Positions 22,027 through 30,313 of a DNA stretch of 38,742 nucleotides are shown in pieces. The notes under the pieces were generated by a model, which made no database searches, was not told the DNA's origin, and saw only the letters and a list, made by a program, of their open reading frames with translations. Origin of the DNA: an uncultured Eubacteriales bacterium (GTDB lineage: Bacteria; Bacillota; Clostridia; Oscillospirales; CAG-272). The DNA lies in NCBI GenBank assembly GCA_905210485.1, contig CAJLXA010000013.1:1-38742 (forward strand), read 5' to 3'. Numbering within the stretch: the first letter of the stretch is position 1; the number at the start of each line of letters is the position of its first letter. The position numbers and the translations under genes are program-made.

Positions 22027-22912
22027 GGGATTCCTCCAGCATCGAAAGCATCTTCCGGCCGGCGGCCGAAAGCGGCATCTTTTTCAGATAGACAACAAAG
22101 AACCGGCGGGCGGGAGACGGACGGGCAAGATCAATCTTTTTCACGCGCCCCTCGCGGATAGCGTCCTTTGCGAAGTCTTCCACAATCGAAGATACGCCGA
22201 TCCCGCGTTCCGCGAATTCCAGCAGAAGATCGCTTGTCGCAAGTTCGATTGCCGGTACGGGAAAACCGTTTCCGAGCCATTCGGAAACATAGCGCCGCGT
22301 AGAGGTGTGCGGCTCCAGCATGATGATCGGTTCCTGTGCCAGCCGCTCGTCGGTAACCTTCTTTTCTTCGGTAATGCCGTAAGACGGCGCGGCGATAAAA
22401 ATATCATGAATCTCACGGACAGGCAGAAACACCACGTCATCGGCTTCGGAGGAAGAAAGCGGCTCCGAAATCACGCCGAAATCAATGGCGCCTCCCCGCA
22501 AAGCCTCGAGCGTCCGCGGAGTCGGCGCGTTCGTGATGTGAAGATGCACGTCGGGATAGCGTTCGCGGAAAGACGTAATGAAATCAAGAAGATAAAACCG
22601 AAGCGTCATATCCGACGCGCCTATCCGCAGACTGCCGCTCCGCAGATCAGTGATCTCGCGCAGTTTTTCTTCGCCCGTTTCAAGAAAAGCAAACGCCTTT
22701 TTCACATATTCGTAAAGCACTTTGCCCTCCGGCGTCAGGGTCACGCCGCGGTTGGAACGGAAAAACAATTTCACGCACAGCGCATTTTCAAGCGCCGCAA
22801 TATCCGCCGATACCGCCGGTTGCGATACAAAAAGTTTCTTTGCCGCCTCCGAAACACTGCCGGACTCGGCGGCCGCTATAAAGGTTTTATAGCGTGTGAT
22901 ATTATCAATCAA
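22010..22912 (-). CDS. LysR-family transcriptional regulator
   Basis: A 300-residue LysR regulator. The N-terminal HTH is clear (RYKTFIAAAESGSVSEAAKK, then LFVSQPAVSADIAALENAL), followed by the periplasmic-binding-like effector domain (SLRIGASDMTLRFYLLDF, GAIDFGVIS and FAERGIGVSSIVEDFA). TTG 22912 is the most likely start, with GAGG nine bases upstream. It overlaps the cinA-like gene by 17 bp. A CCTTG-N7-CAAGG dyad 62 bp upstream suits a LysR site and suggests autoregulation. Targets beyond its own operon are unknown; the divergent neighbour is the methylglyoxal-synthase-like gene. Confidence 0.93.
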   Translation of the reverse strand: MIDNITRYKTFIAAAESGSVSEAAKKLFVSQPAVSADIAALENALCVKLFFRSNRGVTLTPEGKVLYEYVKKAFAFLETGEEKLREITDLRSGSLRIGASDMTLRFYLLDFITSFRERYPDVHLHITNAPTPRTLEALRGGAIDFGVISEPLSSSEADDVVFLPVREIHDIFIAAPSYGITEEKKVTDERLAQEPIIMLEPHTSTRRYVSEWLGNGFPVPAIELATSDLLLEFAERGIGVSSIVEDFAKDAIREGRVKKIDLARPSPARRFFVVYLKKMPLSAAGRKMLSMLEESHALSR

Positions 22913-22973
22913 GAGAAATACCTCGCTTTTTCCTTGCAGTTATTTGTTTTACTTATACTATTATAGCCGTTAT

Positions 22974-22990
22974 CCTTGGAAATTGCAAGG
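22974..22990. promoter_or_regulatory. Putative LysR operator
   Basis: CCTTG-GAAATTG-CAAGG is a perfect dyad of the T-N11-A type in the spacer upstream of the lysR gene. The rest of 22913-23140 shows no gene. Confidence 0.5.
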
Positions 22991-23140
22991 GAATTCGGAG
23001 AAAAAGTAAAATAATCAACGAATAAGTGCAATCGCAGATAATATTCGACGGAAAGAACGACGTTATGTGCGCGCCGTCGCATTATCCGCCGTCTTTTGCC
23101 AGGAAAAACCGAAAAAAAGAAAGAACTTCACAAAATACGA

Positions 23141-23169
23141 TTGACAAAAGACAAAAACAGTAGTATAAT
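23141..23169 (+). promoter_or_regulatory. Promoter of the methylglyoxal-synthase-like gene
   Basis: TTGACA (23141-23146), 17 bp and TATAAT (23164-23169): a perfect consensus. It leaves a leader of about 90 bases before ATG 23264. Confidence 0.87.
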
Positions 23170-23263
23170 TTTGATAACCGATTTGTTGTAAAATCAGGCG
23201 ATTTTTTGTCGGAACATCCGCAAACCGGTCGCACCGTTAAACACGCAAAGGAGAGTTTGAATC

Positions 23264-23689
23264 ATGGATATTGCCATTATCGCCGATGATAAGAAAAAAG
23301 AACTGATGACGCAGTTCTGCATCGCCTATTGCGGTATTCTTTCACGTCATCACCTGTGTGCCACCCAGGTAACGGGAAAATATGTGGCCGACGCCACAGG
23401 CCTTGATATTGAACTCCTCATGGCGGGTACCGGCGGTAACCAGCAGATCGCGTCCCGTATTGCTTACGATGAAGTCGACGTTCTCTTCTATTTCCGCGAC
23501 GGCGCGCACGACGAAACCGACGCGGAAACCGACCTGCTCCGTCTCTGCGATGTGCATAACGTCCCGGTGGCCACCAATATCGCCACGGCGGAAGTGCTTG
23601 TTATGGCGCTCGATTCCGGCGCGCTCGACTGGCGCGAGATCGTCAATCCGCGCTCCGATTACAACCGCAATAAAAGAAAAGAAAAATAA
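23264..23689 (+). CDS. Methylglyoxal synthase family protein with altered active site
   Basis: A 141-residue protein with the methylglyoxal synthase (MGS) fold: IAIIADDKKKELM, CATQVTGKYVADATGLDIE and LLRLCDVHNVPVATNIATAE are all family segments. MGS converts dihydroxyacetone phosphate to methylglyoxal. Compared from memory with the E. coli enzyme, several key residues differ: the catalytic Asp of GGDQQ (Asp71) is Asn59, His19 is Asp8, phosphate-binding Ser65 is Ala54 and Thr47 is Val36; Lys23 (Lys12) and Asp91 (Asp79) remain, and the loop with His98 is shortened. AAAGGAG precedes ATG 23264. It has its own consensus promoter and a terminator. It may be inactive as MGS or have a different ligand or reaction. 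Confidence 0.88.
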   Translation: MDIAIIADDKKKELMTQFCIAYCGILSRHHLCATQVTGKYVADATGLDIELLMAGTGGNQQIASRIAYDEVDVLFYFRDGAHDETDAETDLLRLCDVHNVPVATNIATAEVLVMALDSGALDWREIVNPRSDYNRNKRKEK

Positions 23690-23729
23690 TCCGCCGGCAA
23701 GGCAGGTAAAACAGAATACCGGCGAAGAC

Positions 23730-23770
23730 AGGGACTAATGGGTGAAAAATCATCTGTCAGTCCCTTTTTT
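23730..23770 (+). terminator. Rho-independent terminator
   Basis: AGGGACT (23730-23736) and AGTCCCT (23759-23765), followed by T. It separates the MGS-like gene from the DUF1934-holA operon. Confidence 0.8.
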
Positions 23771-23847
23771 ACGGCATGTGCCGCGACTCTCTTACTCTCT
23801 CTTGACATTTTGCCCGGTTCCCCGGAACCGCGGAGAAAGGAAGTTTT

Positions 23848-24300
23848 ATGCGCGTCAGCGTCAGAATACATTCGACCATCACCGACCTTGCCCCGGACGA
23901 CCGTGAAGAAACGGACGGAAAACGGGATTATACCGCTGTCTCGCACGGCATTTTCTCACAGAACGACGGAGAATGTCTCCTGTCCTACAGCGAAGACGGC
24001 GAAAACGGGAAAACGCACACACGTATCCGGTTGCCGGACGACGGCGGTTTTGTCCGCATTGAGAGAACCGGCGCGGTAAACAACCGCATGACGCTGATTC
24101 CCGGAAAAGAAGATATGTCCGTGTATGAAATCCCCCCTTTCCGTTTTTCCCTTACCGCTGTCCCCGAACATATAGAAAACGGCATAACCCGAAGCGGCGG
24201 GATTCTCCGTCTCTCGTACCGCATTTGTCTCGGCGGTCAAAAATCCCATGTGGCGCTGGCCCTGACGGTAACGCCGGCAGAAGGAGAGGAAAAACCATGA
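23848..24300 (+). CDS. DUF1934 protein (YwiB-like)
   Basis: A 150-residue protein of the DUF1934 family (B. subtilis YwiB type), small cytoplasmic beta-barrel proteins of unknown function. The sequence alternates short beta strands (VSVRIHSTI, GECLLSYSE, VRIERTGAVNNRMTLIPGKE, SYRICLGGQKSHVALALTV), and the late Arg-x-Gly-x-Val-Asn-Asn-x-Met region is characteristic. GAGAAAGGAAG precedes ATG 23848. Its stop overlaps the start of holA (ATGA), so the two are co-translated. Confidence 0.88.
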   Translation: MRVSVRIHSTITDLAPDDREETDGKRDYTAVSHGIFSQNDGECLLSYSEDGENGKTHTRIRLPDDGGFVRIERTGAVNNRMTLIPGKEDMSVYEIPPFRFSLTAVPEHIENGITRSGGILRLSYRICLGGQKSHVALALTVTPAEGEEKP

Positions 24301-25343
24301 CGCAATCCGATCTCAAGGCCGCGATCGCGGCGAAAAAATGCGGCGTCTATATTTTCTGCGGTGAAGAAAACTATCTCCGCCGTTACTATCTCGGCGCGTT
24401 CCGCAAAGCCATTCTGGAGGACGACGCCCTGTCCGCTTTCAATCACATTCGCTTTGACGCGGAAACGGCCGATTTCGGCGCGCTCCGCGAAGCCTTGGCA
24501 ACGCCCCCCGTCATGGCCGATAAAAAACTTGTGGAATGGCATCTCTGCCATCTCGACCGATGGAAAGACAAGGAACTGGAAGAAATGCGGGGGCTTGTCG
24601 AAACGATCAAAGAATACCCGTATACCGTTCTCGTTTTTTCGGTAGAACCGGAAGATTTCGACTACGGGAACTATCCTAAAAAACCGTCAAAATTGTACAC
24701 TGAACTTAACAAAACATGCAATATTTGCATTTTTGAACGTTCGGGAGATACGGCGCTTGCCGCATGGATCGAACGGCATTTCGCGCATAGCGGCATCAAC
24801 GTCACGCCCGCTTTCTGCCGGGAGACCGTCGCCTATTGCGGGCACGATATGGAGGTTCTTTCGGAAGAGATCGAAAAGATTGTCTGCTACATCAAGGCCA
24901 ACGGCGGAACAGAAGCGACAAGCGCCGTTCTGCATCTCGTGGCGACTCCGGCTGTGGAGAGCGACGCCTTCGCTCTTTCAAACGCCCTTCTGGACGGCGA
25001 CGGAAAGGCCGCTTTCCGCGCGCTGTCCGACATGAAGCGCCGCCGCGTCGAACCGACTTTTCTTCTCGGATCGGTCGCCCGCATCTATGCGGATCTGCTT
25101 CTTGTCGCACAGCTTTCCGCCGAAGGATACGATAAAACCGCCGTCGCCGGAAAAATGAAAATACACGAATATAAAGCGGGATTGTATATGCGCGCCGCGG
25201 CCAAGAAAAAGACCGAAGCGTTGAGAGCAACGCTTGCCGCCTGCCGCCGTATCGACGCACAGGCAAAGTCGGGCGGCGCCACCGGATACGGTCCCATCGA
25301 ACGCCTGATCGCGGAAGAAACGGCCGTCGGCGAGGGGCTGTAA
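24297..25343 (+). CDS. holA: DNA polymerase III subunit delta
   Basis: A 348-residue delta subunit of the clamp loader, which opens the beta sliding clamp in the DNA polymerase III holoenzyme. The N-terminal domain opens with VYIFCGEENYLRRYYLGAF and has KKLVEWHLCHLDRWKD; the middle has the AAA+-like lid (CGHDMEVLSEEIEKIVCYI), and the C-terminal collar helices include FALSNALLDGDGKAAFRAL and FLLGSVARIYADLLLVAQLS. Typical delta length is 330-350. ATG 24297 is chosen because GGAGAGG lies before it and it overlaps the DUF1934 stop; a longer reading from 24225 lies wholly in that gene. Confidence 0.92.
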   Translation: MTQSDLKAAIAAKKCGVYIFCGEENYLRRYYLGAFRKAILEDDALSAFNHIRFDAETADFGALREALATPPVMADKKLVEWHLCHLDRWKDKELEEMRGLVETIKEYPYTVLVFSVEPEDFDYGNYPKKPSKLYTELNKTCNICIFERSGDTALAAWIERHFAHSGINVTPAFCRETVAYCGHDMEVLSEEIEKIVCYIKANGGTEATSAVLHLVATPAVESDAFALSNALLDGDGKAAFRALSDMKRRRVEPTFLLGSVARIYADLLLVAQLSAEGYDKTAVAGKMKIHEYKAGLYMRAAAKKKTEALRATLAACRRIDAQAKSGGATGYGPIERLIAEETAVGEGL

Positions 25344-25382
25344 GCCGCTCCGCACCGAGCACTCTGTTTTCTCCGCTGTGAC

Positions 25383-25655
25383 GTTCTGTTCCCGGCTGTG
25401 CGCCCCGCTCCCGGCTATGCAGTCTGCTCCCAGCTGTGCAAATATGGTTTCCCTGTCGTGCACTCTGCTCTGCGCCATATGATCTATTCCACGCCGTATG
25501 ATCTCCGCTCTGTGCTGTACGCTCCGCTCCCGGCTGTGGCGTTCTGCTCCCTGCTGTGCGTTCTGCTCGCGGCTGTGGAGCTCTGCTTCCGGCTGTGGTG
25601 CTCCGCTCCCGGCTGTGCGTTCTGCTCCCGGCTGTGCGCCCCGCTCCGTGACGGC
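25383..25655 (+). repeat. Tandem array, about 14 units of 19-20 bp
   Basis: Degenerate units follow the consensus GTTCTGCTCCCGGCTGTGC; those at both ends are closest to it and the middle ones (about 25440-25520) are the most diverged. Long open frames on both strands reflect the repeat and show no domain. Otherwise 25344-25841 contains no gene I can support. Confidence 0.85.
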
Positions 25656-25841
25656 GCCGACAGAATAAAAAGCCGCGCATCCCGCGAAAAATTAAGCGCC
25701 GCGTTTTTGCCGGCCAATGAATAACGAATTTTTGTCGCGCTCCTGCGCCCGTCCCATAAAAACACACTTTTATAACGCCGATTTTTTCAGACGATACGTT
25801 TATGGTCGTCGCCCGAAAAACGTTTCCGAAAGGAGAACCGC

Positions 25842-28061
25842 ATGAAACGGAAAACCGTGCTCCCCGAACTGCTCGCCCCCGCCGGAAGTCCAGACGCGTT
25901 GACCGCCGCCATCAATGCGGGCGCGGACGCCGTATATCTCGGTGCCGCCTCTTTCGGCGCACGGGCATACGCACGGAACTTTGATCGGAACGAACTGGAA
26001 AGCGGCATTGCCTATGCGCATCTTTGCGGAAAAAAAGTTTATGTCACGCTGAACACGCTGATAAACGACAAAGAGTTTGATGATTTTCTGAAAACCGCCG
26101 CCGCGGTACGCGAAGCCGGTGCCGACGGCGTGATCATCGCCGACATCGGCGCGGCCGCCGTATTGCATCGCTGTTTTCCCGATCTGCCGCTTCACGCGTC
26201 AACGCAGATGTCGGTGCATAGCACGGCGGGCGCAGATCTGCTGTCCGCGCGCGGTTTCACACGCGTTGTTCCGGCACGCGAATTACCGTATACGGACATC
26301 TGCGCTATGACGGAAAAGACCGCGGCCGAAATCGAAGTCTTTCTCCACGGCGCGCTGTGCGTCTCCCATTCGGGACAATGCCTGTTCAGCGCCATGGTAG
26401 GCGGCCGCAGCGGCAATCGCGGCGAATGTGCCCAACCCTGCCGCCTGCCGTATAACGGCGATCGCTTCCCTTTGAGCCTTATGGATCTTTCCCTTGCCGG
26501 TCATATCCCCGAACTGTTGTCTTCGGGCGTCTCCTCTCTCAAAATCGAGGGGCGCATGAAAAGCCCCGCCTATGTGTACGGCGTCACAAGTATCTATCGC
26601 CGTCTCCTTGACGAACAGAGGAACGCCACTCCCGAAGAAACGCGCGCACTGTCCGCTCTTTTTTCCCGCAGCGGTTTTACCGACGGATACTTCACCGGTA
26701 ATAAATCCGTTCCCATGACCGGCGTTCGCCGTGACAGCGACAAGGCCGAAAGCCGTGACTGTGATGACGCCGATACGGTTCGTCATACGTTTTCCATATC
26801 CGCCGATTGCACCGTCAATATCGGTGAAAAAGCAACGCTTACTTTACATTTTAACGAAAAATCAGCGTCCGCCGAGGGAGACGTTCCCGTCCCGGCCAAG
26901 TCCGCGCCGCTGACGGAACAAGCCGTGCGCGAACAACTTTCGCGCACGGGCGGAACGCCGTTTTCCCTGAAGCCGGACGACATACGGCTCACTCTCGGAA
27001 AAAATGCCTATCTTCCCCTCTCGTCTCTCAATCTGCTTCGGCGCACCGCAACGGACGCGCTGATACCCGCAGGGCGCGCGCCGCGCCCCTATTCTTACGC
27101 GCCGCCTCCCCGTATGCCGAAAGCAAAGAGAACGCGCGCGGCGCTCTGCCTTGAACTTGCGCAATACCGTGCGTTACCGCGCGATTACTTTGACGAGATC
27201 TATCTGCCGCTGTGGCTTCTGTCCTCCCTCCCGCAAGGCGAGCCTTTGCCGGACGGCGTATGGTTGCCCCCCGTTATCTTCGACAGCGAAGAGGCGGCGG
27301 TACGCCGTATGATGGAGGAAGCGAAAGCGCGCGGCGTCACGCGTGCCCTGTGCGACAATCTTTCGCATATCGCCGTTGCCGCGGCGCTCGGCTTCTCGCT
27401 TTCCGGCGGGTTCCGCCTGAATGTGCGGAATAAAGAAAGTCTTGAAGTCTATCGCGCCATGGGCGTTACGGACATCTGTCTTTCACCCGAATTGACCTTA
27501 CCGCAGGCGCGCGACGTCGGCGGGCGCGTCATCACATACGGACGTATTCCGCTTATGCTTCTCGAACGTTGTTTCATCAAGGAAAACTTCGGCTGTGATT
27601 TTTGTAAAAGCGCGTGCTTCAGCGATCGTCGCGGCGCCCGTTTTCCCATACGCGGCATCTATCCGCACCGCAATCTGCTTTTCAACAGCATCGTGACCTA
27701 CATGGGCGATAAACAGGACGTTCTCCGCGAAGCGGCGCTATCCGAATTCTTTCTTTTCACGACCGAATCCGCCGAAGAAACCCGCGCCGCCGTCAGCGCC
27801 TACCGGGCCGGAAGAACGCCTGACTTCTCCGTGCGGCGCCTCGGTACGGCCGAACCGCACCGATCGGATGAAAAGCCGGGGAAAAAATCGTCTCCCGTAA
27901 AAAATGCCGTTCCGATCCGTTCGGAACATAACGGATACCGATCCGGAGAAAGAAACCGGTCTGCCCCTAAAAAACAGACTTCCCGCCATACGGGAAAATC
28001 CCGTCGCCCGTCGCCGGCATTTCTTCATGACGGAAAAGGTAAAAAGGAGAAAAAACAATGA
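25842..28061 (+). CDS. Peptidase U32-family protein (RlhA/TrhP-like) with basic C-terminal tail
   Basis: A 739-residue U32 protein. The N-terminal barrel opens with LPELLAPAGSPDALTAAINA and GADAVYLGAASFGARAYA. The family Cys motif GNRGECAQPCRLPY is at about 190-203, and a second Cys cluster (CFIKENFGCDFCKSAC) is at about 577-592. Between them, at about 316-405, is a DUF3656 collagenase-like domain. U32 relatives RlhA and TrhP hydroxylate rRNA or tRNA with prephenate as helper, so RNA modification is likelier than proteolysis. The last 80 residues are an unusual basic, low-complexity tail rich in Arg, Lys and Ser. AAAGGAG precedes ATG 25842; maf follows with an ATGA overlap. Confidence 0.92.
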   Translation: MKRKTVLPELLAPAGSPDALTAAINAGADAVYLGAASFGARAYARNFDRNELESGIAYAHLCGKKVYVTLNTLINDKEFDDFLKTAAAVREAGADGVIIADIGAAAVLHRCFPDLPLHASTQMSVHSTAGADLLSARGFTRVVPARELPYTDICAMTEKTAAEIEVFLHGALCVSHSGQCLFSAMVGGRSGNRGECAQPCRLPYNGDRFPLSLMDLSLAGHIPELLSSGVSSLKIEGRMKSPAYVYGVTSIYRRLLDEQRNATPEETRALSALFSRSGFTDGYFTGNKSVPMTGVRRDSDKAESRDCDDADTVRHTFSISADCTVNIGEKATLTLHFNEKSASAEGDVPVPAKSAPLTEQAVREQLSRTGGTPFSLKPDDIRLTLGKNAYLPLSSLNLLRRTATDALIPAGRAPRPYSYAPPPRMPKAKRTRAALCLELAQYRALPRDYFDEIYLPLWLLSSLPQGEPLPDGVWLPPVIFDSEEAAVRRMMEEAKARGVTRALCDNLSHIAVAAALGFSLSGGFRLNVRNKESLEVYRAMGVTDICLSPELTLPQARDVGGRVITYGRIPLMLLERCFIKENFGCDFCKSACFSDRRGARFPIRGIYPHRNLLFNSIVTYMGDKQDVLREAALSEFFLFTTESAEETRAAVSAYRAGRTPDFSVRRLGTAEPHRSDEKPGKKSSPVKNAVPIRSEHNGYRSGERNRSAPKKQTSRHTGKSRRPSPAFLHDGKGKKEKKQ

Positions 28062-28672
28062 AAAACTGTCTCTTTCAAAGTCCCGGCGTTCTGCCCGAGG
28101 GCACCGAAGTTATTCTTGCCTCGCAGTCTCCACGCCGCCGCGAACTGCTTTCGGACATGGGATTCACATTCGCCGTTATTCCCGCCGAATGTGACGAAAA
28201 CGTCCCGGACGGCATTCCCCCCGCCGAGGCCGTGGAACTGCTCGCCGGAAGAAAAGCCGCCGCCGTTGCCGAAAAATACCCCGACGCACTCGTCATCGGC
28301 GCCGATACGCTGGTCGAACTTTTCGGAAAACCGCTCGGTAAACCGGCGGACGAAGACGACGCATTCCGCATGCTTTGCGAAATGAGCGGCAAAAAACATT
28401 TTGTACACACCGGCGTTGCCGTCACATGGCGCGGAAAAATGCTGTCCGGCGTGGACACCGCCGGAATCCAATTCTGCGCCTACACCCCCACCGAGGCATG
28501 GACATACGTCCGCACCGGCGAACCTATGGACAAAGCCGGCGCCTACGGCATACAGGGATTGGGGGGCGGCCTTGTGGAAAAGCGCGAGGGTCAGCTCGAT
28601 ACGGTGATCGGCTTTCCGACGCTCCTTGCGGACAAACTCATCCTCTCCCTTTTCGGAGAGTCGCCGTCATGA
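28058..28672 (+). CDS. maf: Maf-family nucleoside triphosphate pyrophosphatase
   Basis: A 204-residue Maf protein. It shows the signature LASQSPRRRELLSDMGF (about 20-36), the acidic CDENVP, the metal-site motif VIGADTLVELFGKPLGKP and, in the C-terminal part, DKAGAYGIQGLGGGLVE. Maf proteins hydrolyse dTTP, UTP or modified nucleotides to monophosphates and are thought to clean the nucleotide pool. It overlaps the U32 gene by 4 bp at its start and the endonuclease III gene by 4 bp at its end, so the three form one translationally coupled operon. Confidence 0.94.
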   Translation: MKNCLFQSPGVLPEGTEVILASQSPRRRELLSDMGFTFAVIPAECDENVPDGIPPAEAVELLAGRKAAAVAEKYPDALVIGADTLVELFGKPLGKPADEDDAFRMLCEMSGKKHFVHTGVAVTWRGKMLSGVDTAGIQFCAYTPTEAWTYVRTGEPMDKAGAYGIQGLGGGLVEKREGQLDTVIGFPTLLADKLILSLFGESPS

Positions 28673-29361
28673 CGGAAAAGATGAAAAAAGAACGCGCCGC
28701 CGGTACGGTGGCGCTTTTAAAAACATTGTATCCCGACGCCGTATGCGCACTCCGCTACGATGACGACGAATGGCGGCTGTTCGTCATGGGACGCCTTTCC
28801 GCACAGTGCACCGATAAACGTGTGAACGAAGTGGCAAAAACACTGTTTTCCGTACTTCCCGACGCCCGGGCCATGGCCGAAGCGCCGCTCTCCCAAATCG
28901 AAAAACTGATCCGTTCCTGCGGTCTTTATCACACAAAAGCCGAAAATCTGCGTGACAGCGCAAAAAAACTGATAAGCGAATACAACGGCGTTCTGCCGCA
29001 CGACATGGACGCGCTTCTCGCCTTTCCCGGCGTCGGCCGCAAGATCGCCAATCTCCTGCGCGGCGACCTGTGGGGACTCCCCGCCATCGTTACCGACACG
29101 CACTGCATCCGCATATGCGGGCGGCTCGGCTTTTACCCCGAAAGCGAAAAGAATCCGCCGAAGATCGAAAAAATCCTGACATCGCTTATCGCTCCCGAAG
29201 AACAAAGCGCTTTCTGCCACCGCATTGTGGAATTCGGCCGCGATACCTGCACGGCGCGCGCTCCGGACTGCGCGCATTGCCCGCTCCGCACGGCCGGCCT
29301 CTGTCTGCATGCGGAAAAAGCGGCGAAAAAATCACCCGCCGGGAAATTGCCCGGGAAATAA
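28669..29361 (+). CDS. nth: Endonuclease III-like DNA glycosylase/AP lyase
   Basis: A 230-residue base-excision repair glycosylase. The helix-hairpin-helix LLAFPGVGRKIANLLRGD carries the catalytic Lys125, and the catalytic Asp143 is in VTDTHCIRI. The C-terminus has four cysteines for a 4Fe-4S cluster (194, 201, 204, 212), spaced C-X6-C-X2-C-X7-C instead of the usual X5 last interval. It removes oxidised pyrimidines and cleaves abasic sites. ATG 28669 overlaps the maf stop; a longer upstream reading lies inside maf. Co-transcription with Maf makes sense as shared genome maintenance. Confidence 0.9.
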   Translation: MTEKMKKERAAGTVALLKTLYPDAVCALRYDDDEWRLFVMGRLSAQCTDKRVNEVAKTLFSVLPDARAMAEAPLSQIEKLIRSCGLYHTKAENLRDSAKKLISEYNGVLPHDMDALLAFPGVGRKIANLLRGDLWGLPAIVTDTHCIRICGRLGFYPESEKNPPKIEKILTSLIAPEEQSAFCHRIVEFGRDTCTARAPDCAHCPLRTAGLCLHAEKAAKKSPAGKLPGK

Positions 29362-29410
29362 ACCGTCGGTCGGGCAAAAATACCGCGGTTCCTTATAAAA
29401 AGGAGATATT

Positions 29411-30007
29411 ATGGAAAAACTGCATATTGACCGCCCGATTCTCGTGGAGGGAAAATACGATAAAATCACGCTTTCCTCAATCACGGACGCGCCGATTATT
29501 CCGCTTCAGGGCTTCGGCATCTTTTCGCAAAAAGAAAAGCAGGCCATGCTCCGCCGTCTCGCCGGAAAAAACGGCGTTATCGTCCTTTGCGACCCGGACG
29601 GCGCGGGGCGCGTGATCCGCGGTTTTCTCTCTTCCATACTGCCGAAAGACAAAATCACTCATCTGTACGTTCCTGCCGTACAGGGAAAAGAAAAACGCAA
29701 AACACATGCCGGAAAGGCAGGACTTCTCGGCGTTGAGGGCATGGATACCGCCTGTCTCCGTCGCCTGCTTACGCCGTTTTCATCGGGCGCCGCCGAAAAA
29801 AACGTAAAAAACCCCGTTACGAAAACCGACTTCTTCCTGTGGGGACTTTCCGGCGGCGACAACAGTAAAGAAAAGCGCGCCGCTTTCTGCCGCGCTGCGG
29901 ATCTGCCGCCGGAGATGTCCGCCAACGCGCTTCTTGAAGCGGTAAATCTTCTCTACGGGAAAGAAGAATGTGAGCGTATCCTCGTAAAAGCCGCGGAAAA
30001 CACTTGA
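29411..30007 (+). CDS. Toprim-domain protein with DUF4093 (RNase M5-like)
   Basis: A 198-residue protein with an N-terminal toprim domain: the catalytic Glu13 is in LVEGKYDK and the acidic pair Asp61/Asp63 in VLCDPDGAG. The second half (TKTDFFLWGLSGGDNSKEKR, then ALLEAVNLLYGKEE) fits DUF4093. It is related to RNase M5 (RnmV), which matures 5S rRNA, but the substrate of this clostridial branch is not established to my knowledge. AAGGAG precedes ATG 29411. It ends the U32-maf-nth operon; its stop codon overlaps the -35 of the valS T-box promoter. Confidence 0.88.
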   Translation: MEKLHIDRPILVEGKYDKITLSSITDAPIIPLQGFGIFSQKEKQAMLRRLAGKNGVIVLCDPDGAGRVIRGFLSSILPKDKITHLYVPAVQGKEKRKTHAGKAGLLGVEGMDTACLRRLLTPFSSGAAEKNVKNPVTKTDFFLWGLSGGDNSKEKRAAFCRAADLPPEMSANALLEAVNLLYGKEECERILVKAAENT

Positions 30008-30032
30008 CAAACCGCGGCCGTTTCATTATAAT
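30004..30032 (+). promoter_or_regulatory. Promoter of the valS T-box transcript
   Basis: TTGACA (30004-30009), 17 bp and TATAAT (30027-30032): a perfect consensus, overlapping the stop codon of the toprim gene. Confidence 0.9.
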
Positions 30033-30039
30033 TAGATAA

Positions 30040-30267
30040 AAGGCCGTGATCGGAAAAATGTTTATCTTTTACCGTGCAGAGAAAGGGCGGTCGGTGCAAG
30101 CCCTCGGAAAAAATAAACAAACGTCGTCCGTGAGCCGCGGAAAGAAAGCCCCGTGCCGTAGAATCCGCCGTATGCCGCGTTAAGGCGCGCCGTCAAGGCA
30201 TAAGTAAAAAGTACAGGTGGTACCGCGTTTATACGCCCTGTTCCGTTATCGGAACGGGTTTTTTTCT
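30040..30267 (+). promoter_or_regulatory. T-box riboswitch, valine-specific
   Basis: The leader contains the T-box AGGTGGTACCGCG (30215-30227), the stem I elements AGAGAAAGG and GGTCGGTGCAAGCC, and a competing terminator (30236-30267, CCCTGTTCCG-TTAT-CGGAACGGG plus T run). GUC valine codons at 30123-30125 and 30126-30128 fit the specifier position. Uncharged tRNA-Val should stabilise the antiterminator and switch on valS. Specificity is inferred from the GUC and the downstream gene. Confidence 0.93.
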
Positions 30268-30313
30268 TTGTACCGCCGCGACATCGGAATCAAACCGAAA
30301 GGAATATATAAAA

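Noticed and set aside
24892..25767. Long minus-strand open frame with repeated Gly-Ser-Arg peptides
   Set aside because: It is antisense to holA and runs through the 19-bp array; no domain or start signal.
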